64,000 nucleotides of DNA from contig NZ_CP024870.1 in the NCBI RefSeq assembly GCF_002795265.1, positions 1,426,001 through 1,490,000 of the forward strand, read 5' to 3'. The notes under the pieces are model-generated. The model worked only from the letters and a program-made list of their open reading frames with translations. It searched no databases and had not been told where the DNA came from. The stretch is from Spiroplasma clarkii. Lineage in GTDB: Bacteria; Bacillota_I; Bacilli_A; Mycoplasmatales; Mycoplasmataceae. How positions within the stretch are numbered: position 1 is the first letter of the stretch; every line of letters begins with the position of its first letter. This document shows positions 30,976 through 41,092 of this stretch, piece by piece. The position numbers and the translations under genes are program-made.

Positions 30976-32376
30976 TTATTCAGTACCTAAAACAGCATTT
31001 GCATATTTCACAATATTTTCACCACCAATAATGGTTGCTTTTGCCTGAGGATCCTCTGGAAGTTTACCCATAGCAGTAAATAATTCTTTTGATGCTACAG
31101 TTAATCTTGATAATACTGAACTTCCACCTTCATTATCAGTTATGAACTCTCATAATTTAGTATATAGACCATCTTTTACAATCAGGTTTTTTTCATTTGT
31201 ACCCATTGCTCCTCCAGCAAACAGTGTTTGATTTTCTCATGATTTTCCTTTTTCTGTTGCTGGATTAACTGCTACATCATCTCTTGTTAAAACAATATTT
31301 TCTTTATTTCAATATTCTTCAACAGCATCTTGAATTTCACTATTGTCTTTGTACTGACTTACATGTCCAAGTGCTAAAATAGTTGCTCCAACTAGATCTT
31401 TTTTTGCTGATGTGATAAAACGATCACTATAGTCGCTGTATGCTTCAACTTGATCAGTATCAACACCCACCACTTTTACATTCTTAGCACTATGCACTGG
31501 TGATGCTGCAGCCACTAATGTATCATATGTTTGCGGTCCAGCAACTGGCATTATAACATTTGCTCCTCGGTTAATTAGGTCATTTGAAATTGTTGCACCT
31601 TTACCTGCATCAAAACTACTTGTAAATCAAGAACTACTTTCACTAGTTGTTGTTCAGGCATTATTCCCAATAACAGCACTTTCATTTGCAAAATCAGCTT
31701 TTACGCGTTTATAACCTTGTGTTATTTGTGCTAATGCTGCTTGTTTAGTATCATCTAATTTGTTTCAATACTCTGCTGCTGCTAAGTAACCAACCATAAA
31801 GTTATCAACTGAACCTGGGAATGATTGTCCACCATATGTTCCTAACTTAACAGTTGGATTAGCTTCAGCTTGATTTTTGTTTGCATATCAAACAATTGAA
31901 GATAGACCTCCAAAGAATCCTGAGATATCCCCTCTAAATTGAATACCCACTTGATTTTCTTTTTCTGCATGGCCATTATCTAAAATAATTGTGCTTCCGC
32001 CAACAGTTTTCATTATGTCTGGTGCTTTATTTTTACCATCAAATGAATGGTGAAACCCTGGTAAAATTAGTGTTTTTGCACCTTTTTTAGCAGCATTATT
32101 GTATGCACTTTCCAATGCTGTTAAATCTCTTGGCTCAGAATAAGCAATTGAAGAGTAAATTTTTTCGCCTTTGTCATCTTTGTTTCCAATAAAATCATCT
32201 AAAAATTTGTTTCCTCCATTAAATGAACTTTCATTGAATGATTTATCGTTGATTTTTCCTGCATCTGTAATTAGTCAAATTTCGTTAAATCTGTCATTTG
32301 ACCCACAAGCTATTACGCTTGCTGAACTTGAAGCAACGATTGTTGTTGCCATCAATGCTGATAATAGTTTTTTCAT
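30976..32376 (-). CDS. BMP-family nucleoside-binding lipoprotein
   Basis: The 466-aa substrate-binding protein has a leader with lipobox SVIAC, then the BMP pattern: IWLITDAGKINDKSFNESSF, ILPGFHHSF, GIQFRGDISGFFGG, VGYLAAAEYW and VGVDTDQV. It would deliver nucleosides to the permeases encoded downstream. It is the first gene of the operon, after a ~200-nt leader with an internal terminator-like hairpin. The ATG has GGAG 11 nt upstream. Confidence 0.92.
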
Positions 32377-32576
32377 ATATTCATGTCTCCTTATTGAGTT
32401 ATGTTTTTCTTATAAATAGAGTGTAGATAAACTAAGAAATTTTTTATAAAAAAAGAGAAAGTAAGGCACCTTTTTCTCTAAAAGATAACAATATTTCCTC
32501 CCATTGTTTTAAACCAATTTACAATTTCTAAAACAACCTTTAAAAGTACGTTTCGTTTATTTACATTTTTATTATA
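32377..32576 (-). promoter_or_regulatory. Long structured leader of the nucleoside transporter operon, attenuator or riboswitch candidate
   Basis: A TATAAT box lies at 32571-32576. The leader then shows a stem TTGTTTTA/TAAAACAA (32504-32511 with 32529-32536), a competing stem ACAAT/ATTGT (32488-32492 with 32503-32507) that shares TTGT with the first, and then a terminator-like hairpin. About 70 nt remain before the start codon. I do not recognise a known aptamer; it lacks the purine riboswitch core. Confidence 0.55.
32446..32479 (-). terminator. Terminator-like hairpin inside the bmp leader
   Basis: On the minus strand AGAGAAA pairs with TTTCTCT, extended by an inner AAG/CTT-type helix, and is followed directly by at least six T residues. 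It lies between the promoter and the start codon, so it would cause premature termination unless prevented. Confidence 0.7.
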
Positions 32577-32713
32577 TCTTATCTAACAAGAATGTGTTGT
32601 AAATTTTAAAAAAAACTAAAAAATTTCCACCAATTAGTGGAGTTATATATTCTTTAAAAGGTAGCCCTTAAAACAAGTAATTACTATATAATAATTTCTA
32701 GGTGATTAAAATT
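32577..32713. promoter_or_regulatory. Divergent intergenic region with plus-strand promoter
   Basis: A plus-strand TATAAT lies at 32687-32692, with AGGTGAT before the next ATG. A short palindrome TCCAC/GTGGA (32626-32641) lies between the two divergent promoters and could be an operator. Confidence 0.5.
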
Positions 32714-33310
32714 ATGGAATTTAAAACAATAAAACCCTACTTGAGAAAAAACTTACTTTGAATGGGTGCTGTGATTTTCAGTTTGATTACAATTAGTTTA
32801 ATTGTAATCTTAGTTTTACCTTTAACAAAGCAAAATAAAGTGATTTTTGCTTCCCAATTTGCCTTAAATTTTTTAATAATGTATTTTGTGAGTTTTGTTT
32901 TAAATTCTAATCGTTCAGCTTTGACAATTTTTACAAATATTGAAACTACTACAGATTTAACTACAAATGAAGTTGAAGTTACTGTAAAAAAAAGTAACTT
33001 TGTTCACATTTTTATTCTTTTACTAACAATTGCAACTTTTTTTATTCAACTAACAAGTGGTGGGCTAATTCTCAAAATAGGTTTTGCCACTTATGCCCGT
33101 AATAACTGGTGAGTTTTTTTAATAGTTTTTGTTATAAACATTTTATATTTTTACCTATTTTTCAGTATTGATGTTTACTTGCTTGATAATAGTCCTCAGT
33201 TTAAAGCAGATTACTTAGAATTTTTAAAAGAATATAAAAGTCAAAAAGCAGCTTTTGAAGCAGCTCAAAAAATAGAGCAAGAAAAAGTAGAACCTAATTC
33301 AGAAGAATAG
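32714..33310 (+). CDS. Four-helix-type membrane protein of unknown function
   Basis: 198 aa with TGA-encoded Trp residues. Hydrophobic segments are at about 17-40, 47-67, 95-117 and 130-155, and the C-terminal 40 residues are charged (KADYLEFLKEYKSQKAAFEA). No family is recognised. It is a single gene divergent from the nucleoside transporter; its 3' end is folded into a terminator shared with trmB. Confidence 0.75.
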
Positions 33311-33322
33311 TTCTACTTTTTT
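33282..33322. terminator. Bidirectional terminator embedded in two coding 3' ends
   Basis: AAAAAGTAGAAC (33282-33293) pairs with GTTCTACTTTTT (33310-33321). The left arm is inside the plus-strand membrane-protein gene and the right arm inside the end of trmB. Both strands have T runs after the stem. Confidence 0.75.
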
Positions 33323-33960
33323 AAAATAATCTTGTAAATGTTTTTCCCTAGATTATGAAATTTTTCTTCATATTCAGTAGGAATATTTGTTTTTAAGATA
33401 TTTTGATCTGAATAAATATCTTGGTTATTATAAATAATTTCAAATTTTGAGTGATTAATTTGTTCTAAACTTGAAACATATAATTTATCATTATCTGTTT
33501 TAATTTCAATTAAACCCCCTGGTTTTAATAATTCATAATAAACTTCTAAAAACTTAATAAAAGTTAACCTTTTTTTAGCATGTCTTGCTTTAGGCCATGG
33601 GTCTGAAAAATTTAAGTAGATTCCAGCCAATGAATTGGGAGCAAAAATCTCTAAAAGGTTTTCAGCATAGCAGTTTAAAAATTTTAAATTACTAAAACCA
33701 CTTGGTAAAATGGTTAGCGCTTTTTTTAAAGCAACTCCAATTACAGTGGTTTCTTTTTCCATACCAATAAAATTACGTTCAGGATAAGTTAGGGAGTTAT
33801 TAATAATAAACTGTCCTTTGCCACAGCCAATTTCTAAATAACATGGCTTATTTGGGTCAGCAAATAATTTACTTGGTGTTAAAACACCTTCATTAAAAAT
33901 CATATATTGTTGATTAACTGCTATAAAATCTTTGGTTCAATTTTTATTTCTTAATCTCAT
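33313..33960 (-). CDS. trmB: tRNA (guanine-N7-)-methyltransferase
   Basis: The 215-aa SAM-dependent enzyme makes m7G46 in tRNA. The SAM-binding motif is CYLEIGCGKGQFI; FIGMEKE, YLNFSDPWPKARHAKKRLTF and TDNDKLY are family signatures. It begins MRLRNKNWTKDF, with a TGA Trp. AAGGAA precedes the start. It is the last gene after mgtE (12-nt gap). Confidence 0.95.
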
Positions 33961-33972
33961 AATATTCCTTTA

Positions 33973-35415
33973 CTATATTTGATTGATAAATGCTAATCCA
34001 ATTGAGAAGAAAGCTGTTGCTGATAAGATATCAATGATGGTAGTCACTATTGGTGTAGTAACAGCAGCTGGATCTAATTTACAAACTTTTGCAATAATTG
34101 GTAAAGTTCCCCCAATTAATTTAGAAACAACAATTGATAAAAACATTGAGACAGTTAGTGTTGAAATAGTAAATCATAAGATTTTTTCATCTAAGTTACC
34201 TTCAAATTGAATTGCATAAACAATAATCATTCTCAAAATATTTGTGACTGAAACTATGGTTCCACAAATTAATCCAACTCGAAGTTCTTTTCACATGACT
34301 CTACCAAAATCTCTGCTTTGAACTTCATTTAAAGAAATTGCTCGCACCAACATTGTTGAAGATTGACCTCCAGCAATTCCACTAGTACTTGACAAGACTG
34401 TAATTAAAGGTGCTAGCAAAATTGTCACAAAATCATTTGGGTTTCAATCATCTGCTTGTCTTGGACTTGCTTTTATGTAAATTGAAATAAAAACTGTAAT
34501 AATGACTTGTGTAATTGTTGCTGATAGCATTAAAAATAAGAGAGAAAAGATTCTTGAACGAACCATTTTTCAAACACTAGTTTTAAAGTAAGTGTCTTCA
34601 ATTGGAGCAATTCCAGCCATTTTGTGAATGTCTTCAGTAACTTCTTCATCAATTACTTCAATTACATCATCAACTGTAATTATTCCTACCAATTTATTTT
34701 CTGAATTAATTATTGGTAAGTTGTTTAAACCATATTTTTTAAATTGATTAATTACTTCTTCTTGGTCTGTAGTAGTATAAGCATACACTACCCTATCTTT
34801 CATAATGGTTTCAACACTGCTGTCACCATCTGAAAAAAATAAAGTTCTAATGTCAACATAACCCTTTAAGTTATTTAGTTCATCAACAACAAAAAAGTCT
34901 GTTACATTTTCAACATCATCTTTTTGTTTTTGAATTGTACTAATGGCTTCTTTTACTGTTTGACCTGTATTTAAAATTAAAAAGTCAACTGACATGATAC
35001 TTCCAGCAGTGTCATCATCATAGTTTAAGATATGATTAATATCTAAACGTGATTCAGGAGTTGTAGCTTTTAAGATTTTTTTAACAATGTTGGCTGGTAA
35101 TTCTTCAAGAATTTCAACCACATCATCTGTAAAGATTTCATCAAATAACTCTCTAATTTCAACACTTGTATACTGGTCAATTATTTCTTCTTGCACAGTA
35201 TTATCTAAGTAAGTGAATATTTCAGCACTATCTTCAGTGGGTAAAAACCTCAAGATTAAAATTAAATCCTTAATTTTAAAGTCTTTAATAGCTTCAGCCA
35301 CATCAGCTGGATAATACATTTCTGCTATATTTCTAATTCCAGCAATATTGTTGACTTTGAGGTGTTCTTCAAATTCCTCTTTTATCTTGGATGCTGGTGA
35401 TTCAATTTTTTCCAT
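33973..35415 (-). CDS. mgtE: Magnesium transporter MgtE
   Basis: A 480-aa Mg2+ channel. The N domain (DVAEAIKDFKIKDLILILRF), two CBS domains (TAGSIMSVDFLILNTGQTVK; NNLPIINSENKLVGIITVDD) and five membrane helices are in order. The pore-side motif is STSGIAGGQSSTMLVRA. Length is usual. It sits between a membrane GGDEF/EAL-like gene and trmB. Confidence 0.95.
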
Positions 35416-35433
35416 AAAATTCCTCTTTTCATA

Positions 35434-37380
35434 CTACTTGTTTAGTAAATATCTTAACTCATTGTCAATAACCAATTTTGGTTTTGTTCCTAAACCTATT
35501 AATTCGCCAAATAATAATTCAATTCCTAGGTTTTTTAGAGTTTTAAAGATCATATAACTGTTAACATCTGGAGCAATAACTTGTGCTTCAATTTTAACAG
35601 CAATTTTTGCTATATTTTGAACTATGTCTTTATTTTGTTTTAATAAGTTTATTTTATTACAAATACTTCGTTCAATGAATAAATAATTTGGATTATAAAT
35701 TGGAATTAATCCAAATTCAGTGTTTTCAGCTCCAAATTGCAATAAAGCTGTTTTAAGACCTTGATTTTTTAACAGTTTAATATTTTGACTCATGATTTTT
35801 GCATTGTCAACATCAACTTGGGCATCAAAACATAAAACTAATTTATTTGGATTAATTTTATGATACCTTAATTGAGCTAAAAACTTTTTAACATCAAAGT
35901 CTGAACTCGCTAAAAACCTTGCATCATACTCAACAAAGCATAATTGTTTTTGCAAACTATTTCTTTTAATATCTTTAACTGAGTTCATTGCTAAAAATCT
36001 TTTAAATAATGAACTCAAACCATATTCTTCAACTAGGTTTTTATAAACTTCAAAGTTTTGCGAAGAAACTTCATTTCCTTCAATCAAACTTCCCACAAAA
36101 TAAGCTGAATACTCCTTGGTTTTAGTATTATAAATTGACTCAAAATATGGGGTTGCATTATTTAAAGGTACTAATTCATTTAAAGTTAAAAGTTTTTTTG
36201 CCTTAATTTTTTCATTTAAAACTTCAAAAGGATCTACAAAGTAAACTGTCTCATCAGAATGATTAAGCTTTTTGAGATTAGCTGTGTGATTTAATTCAAA
36301 CAAATGCTCTAAATTATTTGAGTTAATTCCATAAATTGAAACATAACTATTAACTTTAATTGAAATTTTAAAGTCCTTAAAAATAAATTGTTTTTTAATT
36401 TCTGTTAAACAGTCTTCTACTTTTCTAGCAAATAATCTTTTTTCTTCTTCTGAAGTCACTTTTTCAAAACTATCAATTGGTACAAACATTGCATAAGTTT
36501 TGTAATTTGGTTTAAAAAATAAAGCCTCATTAAATTCATGACTTAAAATTTCATAAGAGTCATGAGCAAATTCAGTGGTGATTTTTTCTCGCACCACATT
36601 GCTTATTTTGTTTTCCAAAGTATCATAACCCTTAATAAAATAGGTCAAATACATTCCATAGCGAATTTTTTCGGCATCAATTTTTTTTAACAATTCATCA
36701 TGTGCAGACGATTGATTTAAGAAGTAATCATCATCATATTTAACCACTGTTTGTAATCTTAAAGCATGCACATAAATTTGTTCAACAATTGTTAAACACC
36801 CATAGGTTAAATAACCAACTGCTAATCAAACTAAAATTGTCATTAAAAAGTTAAAGTACTGAATGTCATAAATTTTTGTAGCTGTTGCAAATAAAGCAGC
36901 TACTAGTGAGACAATGGTTGTCAATGATCACATACTCCACTTTGAAAGCTTTTTAGTAAAAAACCCAATTCAATATAAAATAAAGGGAACTAGATAGGCT
37001 ACTACAACCACAATAATCAGTTCTTGGTTTTCAATAGCTCCATAATATTGAGGGAAAAGGTTGGGAAACAAAACTGTCCCTAGCACATTACAAGCAACAA
37101 CTCCAACTGAAGAATAAACTGAAATAAAGAATAAAGAAACTCAATATAAAAAAATAGGTAATAAAACTGTAAGGTTTAACCACTCAGGATTATTTAAAGA
37201 AATTGCTAAAACAATAATTCCAAATAAAGAAACCACTCCTAGACCAAATCCAAGTAAAAATTCATAATAAATTTTAATTTTTTCAAAAATATGTCGTGAA
37301 AGCCCTCAGGTAATCACATAAACTATAAAGGTGATTGTTGTGTAAGAAAGACAAGCAATTAAAGCAATAAAAATATTCAT
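35434..37380 (-). CDS. Membrane protein with degenerate GGDEF- and EAL-like domains
   Basis: 648 aa. Residues 1 to ~200 hold about seven hydrophobic segments (MNIFIALIACLSYTTITFIV onward). Residues ~215-390 resemble a GGDEF fold without the GGDEF motif. Residues ~410-645 follow an EAL domain pattern (FARFL, QLCFVEYDARFL, LKNQGLKTALLQFG, KIEAQVIAPDVNSYMIFKTL, ELIGLGTKPK). Usual catalytic positions are lost: the EAL tripeptide is not evident, DDFG is LQFG, and the following Lys-Ile-Asp is Phe-Ile-Glu. Enzyme activity towards cyclic di-GMP is therefore unlikely. It starts an operon with mgtE and trmB. AAGGAAA precedes the ATG. The domain call is by eye and needs profile confirmation. Confidence 0.65.
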
Positions 37381-37425
37381 TTTTGCTCACTTTCCTTTCT
37401 TAAATAACAATTAAACATAAAAAAA

Positions 37426-37837
37426 TGGTGGAGATGGCGGGAATCGAACCCGCGTCCAAAATACTCCGACCCATAACGTCTACAGTTTAGTCTCTTCTAA
37501 CTTACACTATAAACCAACAGAAGAAACTAGATTTAATTCATAGCGTTGATAATTAAATTTCAAAATCGCTTATTATCAAAATCACAATTTCTATTGTGCT
37601 AGGTAATACGTATCTAAATTGAAGCACAAGTACAATTCAATACGTTGAATGCTATTAATCTTAAAGATTAATTAAGCTGCTAAAGCAACCCCAGCTGATG
37701 CATTATTGATCATAAATGCTGGCATTTCAAATTCGTTTTTGTTTTTGTTTGCATTTTATCAAACCTAGAAGTATTAAGGTTTACCAAACCACTGCAGTCA
37801 TGGGTTAAACATATCCTGTCGAAGCCAGGACATCCCC
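37426..37837 (-). ncRNA. ssrA: tmRNA (SsrA)
   Basis: A 412-nt one-piece tmRNA. The 5' end GGGGATGTCCTGGC pairs with the 3' end CATCTCCACCA, and the T arm contains GGTTCGATTCC. The tag frame starts at GCA (37750-37752) and ends at TAA (37672-37674), giving 26 residues that begin ANKNKNEFEMPAF and end GVALAA. A TATAAT box lies at 37846-37851, eight nt before the 5' end. Its partner SmpB is encoded at 43.3 kb. Confidence 0.97.
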
Positions 37838-37901
37838 ATACATTAATTATAAAAGATTTTTGAACCTTTTTATAGGTTTTTTAAAAATATCTGAGTGAAA
37901 T

Positions 37902-37930
37902 TTGTAAACTATTAATGTGTTGTATATAAT
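37902..37930 (+). promoter_or_regulatory. Promoter of the 251-aa membrane protein gene
   Basis: TTGTAA (37902-37907), a 17-nt spacer and TATAAT (37925-37930), followed by GAAGGAG and the ATG at 37952. Confidence 0.75.
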
Positions 37931-37951
37931 AAGTTTAGAAGGAGTAAAAAA

Positions 37952-38707
37952 ATGTTTGAAAAAAGATTAAAAGTTGGAAAGACAATGATGATAACTGGCT
38001 TAGCACTGCAAATTGTGGCAGTTGCAATTCCATTGATATTTGCAATTGTACTACTTGCCACTATAGCAAATTGAAAATTTGGAGAATTTGATATTTTGAA
38101 TGATACATTAGTATTAGAATTATTGCTAACAGTTGCTTTGATAGTTTTAGTTTACACACTTGCCTTTTCCTTAGTAGCTACAATTGTAGTTTTGATAAAT
38201 GCAGCTCGACTTGCAAAATCAAACTACCGAGAACAAACAAGAGCTTTAGTAAATATTTGTTTTAGTATTTTTGGACTAACAGTATTTTCATCTTTTATTG
38301 GTTTTGTTGGAGGAGTTTGACCAACAGTGTTTATGATTATCCCAGCAGGAATAGGTTTTGGTGGAGCAATTATCGGACTTATAAATATTAAAGGAGCCCC
38401 AGTCAATGTTGAACCAGATAAAGAGACAACAAGACAAGAAGTTTTTAAAATGGCCTTTGTACTTAGTTTAGTGACAACTATTTTTAGTGCAATATTTATC
38501 ATTCCACTAATTTGGATGATTCCAATGACAATTTATTGTAATAAATACAGTAAAGATAAAGAAGATCATTTAGCATTTGCAATCTTAATGTTGATTTTTG
38601 TAAATACCCATTCAGGAATTATGTTACTTATCCCAACTGATGAAAATCAATCAAGTGTTGATGCTACTGGTTCTACTGAACCACCATTAATTGTTGATAT
38701 TGAGTAA
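37952..38707 (+). CDS. Integral membrane protein, paralog 1 of three
   Basis: 251 aa with about six hydrophobic segments and a short acidic tail ending PPLIVDIE. The C-terminal part (IPLIWMIPMTIY, then DKEDHLAFAILMLIFVN and SGIMLLI) matches that of the two following genes. GGAGTAAAAAA precedes ATG. No known family is recognised. Confidence 0.78.
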
Positions 38708-38734
38708 AAATCTCCCTTTTAAGGGGGATTTTTA
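38706..38734 (+). terminator. Intrinsic terminator of paralog 1 gene
   Basis: AAAAATCTCCC pairs with GGGGGATTTTT directly after the stop codon. Confidence 0.85.
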
Positions 38735-38831
38735 AATTAACCCTTAATAACCTAATTAATTAAAATATTTTATAGAAATTGCACTTTTTAAAATATAATT
38801 AAAATGTATTTAGTTATATTAGGAGGAAAAA

Positions 38832-39188
38832 ATGAATAAAGATAGAAAAGTTATGCTGATTATTGCACTATTATTAAATTTGATAATGCCAACTATTTTT
38901 TTATTGCTTACAATATGGTTTTTTATTTCAAGTGTCTCATCTGAAATGATGCTGTTACCATTACTGACACTAGTTCCAACAATTTGCTACTTGCCATTAA
39001 TTGCATATAACATTAAAATTTTTCGCGATGATAGTCCACATCTTATATTTGGCATATTAGTAATTATTGTTGGTAATTTTATTGCTGGGATTCTAATCTT
39101 AATAATGCCATCAACAACAAGAGGAGGAACAGCACCAGAACAATCAGTACCTCTAGAAGAACTAGAACTAGAAGTTGATTTAGATTAA
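38832..39188 (+). CDS. Small membrane protein, paralog 2 of three (short)
   Basis: 118 aa with three hydrophobic segments and a Glu-rich tail (LEELELEVDLD). It corresponds to the C-terminal part of its neighbours (CYLPLIAYNIKIFRDDSPH, then LIFGILVIIVGNFIAGILIL), so it may be a shortened copy. AGGAGG is 6 nt before ATG. A TATAAT box is at about 38797. Confidence 0.7.
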   Translation: MNKDRKVMLIIALLLNLIMPTIFLLLTIWFFISSVSSEMMLLPLLTLVPTICYLPLIAYNIKIFRDDSPHLIFGILVIIVGNFIAGILILIMPSTTRGGTAPEQSVPLEELELEVDLD

Positions 39189-39223
39189 TAAATAATTAAA
39201 TTTTAAATTTACAATCTCAAGAA

Positions 39224-39973
39224 ATGGAGTTGATTAATTTGAATTTTAGTAAAAAAGGCCTAAAAATAGACCAAATTTTTTCTATTATTGGACTAACACT
39301 AAATTTATTAGTTCTTATTTCTGCTTTCATTTTTTGATTCACTTATTTTATTAAGGCTCTTAAAAATATAGGTTCAGCCAACTATTTTGGGAGATGAAAC
39401 ATGTTTGATCCAAATTTTGTTGCAATCATAATGGGTTATGAGCTTGTTTTACTATTAGTATGTATTGGTTCAAATGCTTTGCTTTTCTATTGAATTACTA
39501 AAACTTTTAAAACAAAAAGTTACTCAGTGGTGAAAGCTGCTGGTTTAGCAACTAGTTCATTTTTTGCTATTATCTTATTTTTTGCTATTTTTGTTAATAT
39601 CTTGGCGATAAGTACGAATTATTTTCACAATTTAAGTGTCTGGGCAGCCTTACTACTTCCTTCAACAATCATTGGTCTAATTGGTGGGATATTTATGATT
39701 AAAAATGCTGGGGTAGTTTATAGTGAGAGTTGTCCTGAAGTAAATGTTAGTTCTGAACTCAGAACAATAGTTTATCTAAACAACATTATCTACACCTGCT
39801 TTTTGGCATGTTTTATCATACCTCTACTTTGAGTAATTCCCATGCTGATTTATACAAAAAGAAATATTAATAGTGATAAAGACCATATTGTTTTTGGGGT
39901 TTGTATGATAATTTTTTTAAATATTTTTTCAGGTATTCTCTACTTGATCTCAATGAAGTATCCAGAAGTTTAG
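39224..39973 (+). CDS. Integral membrane protein, paralog 3 of three
   Basis: 249 aa, several TGA Trp codons, about six hydrophobic segments. The C-terminus IPLLWVIPMLIYTKRN, then DKDHIVFGVCMIIFLN and SGILYLI, is clearly related to paralog 1. The start ATG 39224 has no strong ribosome-binding site; the 35-bp gap after paralog 2 suggests cotranscription with it. The function is unknown. Confidence 0.75.
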
Positions 39974-39987
39974 TTTTTAAAAATCAC

Positions 39988-40019
39988 AAAAAAACAGCAA
40001 TTAATTGCTGCTTTTTTTT
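39988..40019. terminator. Bidirectional terminator between paralog 3 and ldh
   Basis: CAGCAATT pairs with AATTGCTG, flanked by an A run and a T run, so it can end both convergent transcripts. Confidence 0.9.
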
Positions 40020-40971
40020 ACTCAAATGCTGATTTTGCATCATTGTAAAATTGTCTTAATTTGTCACATGATTTTTGAATACCTTCAAGTTCACTTGGTT
40101 CTAGTTTTCATTCAATTACTTGTTCAATTCCCTGAGAACCAATTACACAAGGTACACTAATGTAAATACCTTTTTGACCATACTCACCATTTAAATAAGC
40201 ACCAACCATTAAAGTTAGTTTTGAATCCTCTAAAATTGAATCCACAATTCTAGTTAAACAGGCTCCAATTCCATAATATGTAGCTCTTTTTAACTCAATG
40301 ATTTCATAAGCCAAGTTTGCAGCTTCATCTCGAACACTTTCAAGTTCTGCTCTTGAAATTTTACCTTCTTCAACATACTCATCAATGGTTTTACCCATCA
40401 CAACAGATCTACTTCAAATTGCCACAGATGAATCACCATGCTCACCTAAAAGGTAAGCTTTAACTGACTTTGGAGCAACTCCAAGTTTTTCTCCTAAAAG
40501 TTTTCTCAATCTTGATGAATCTAGTGTAGTTCCTGATGAAATAACCTTGTTTGGTTCAAATCCAGTTACTTTTTGATAAACCATTATTAAAATATCAACC
40601 GGATTTGAAGCAATTAATGTGATACCACTAAATCCAGATCCTTTAACCTGAAGACCAATTTCTTTCATAATTTTTGCATTATCTTTAATCATATCTAAAC
40701 GACTTTCCCCTGTTTTTTGGGGTCTTCCTGCTGTAATCACTACAACATCTGCATCACTACAATCTTGATAATTTCCTACCTTCATTGAACTAAAGGGTTT
40801 AGGTAATACTGAGTGAGAATCAGACAAGTCAATTACATTTCCTTCAGCAACATCCTCATTTACATCAATTAAAACATAATGTTGGGCAATTCCCTGGTTG
40901 ATTGCTGAATAAACAAAACTTGTTCCAACAGCTCCACAACCAATTAAAACTATTTTTCTACCACTTATCAT
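40018..40971 (-). CDS. ldh: L-lactate dehydrogenase
   Basis: The 317-aa NAD-dependent enzyme reduces pyruvate to lactate. It has the NAD fold IVLIGCGAVGTSFVYS, VVITAGRPQKTGESRLDM, LIASNPVDI, SSGTTLDSSRLRKLL and the catalytic His in LLGEHGDSSVAIW. The ATG at 40971 is eight nt after GGAG and is better placed than the GTG three codons upstream. It is transcribed alone, with TACAAT at about 40990. Confidence 0.96.
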
Positions 40972-41056
40972 TTTTATCACTCCTCATCCTTATTGTATCG
41001 TCATTGCTAATTTTTAACTGAATAAGATTTTCCTAATTTAGTCTCTAAAAGAATAT

Positions 41057-41083
41057 AAAAAAGCAGGATAAATCCTGCTTTTG
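41057..41083 (-). terminator. Intrinsic terminator of ptsG
   Basis: AAAAGCAGGA pairs with TCCTGCTTTT around a 4-nt loop, with more T residues on the minus strand. Confidence 0.9.
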
Positions 41084-41092
41084 CATTGTTTG

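Noticed and set aside
32377-32576. Purine or 2'-deoxyguanosine riboswitch
   Set aside because: Those classes are known in Mollicutes, but I could not find the conserved junction sequences here, so I report only an unidentified structured leader.
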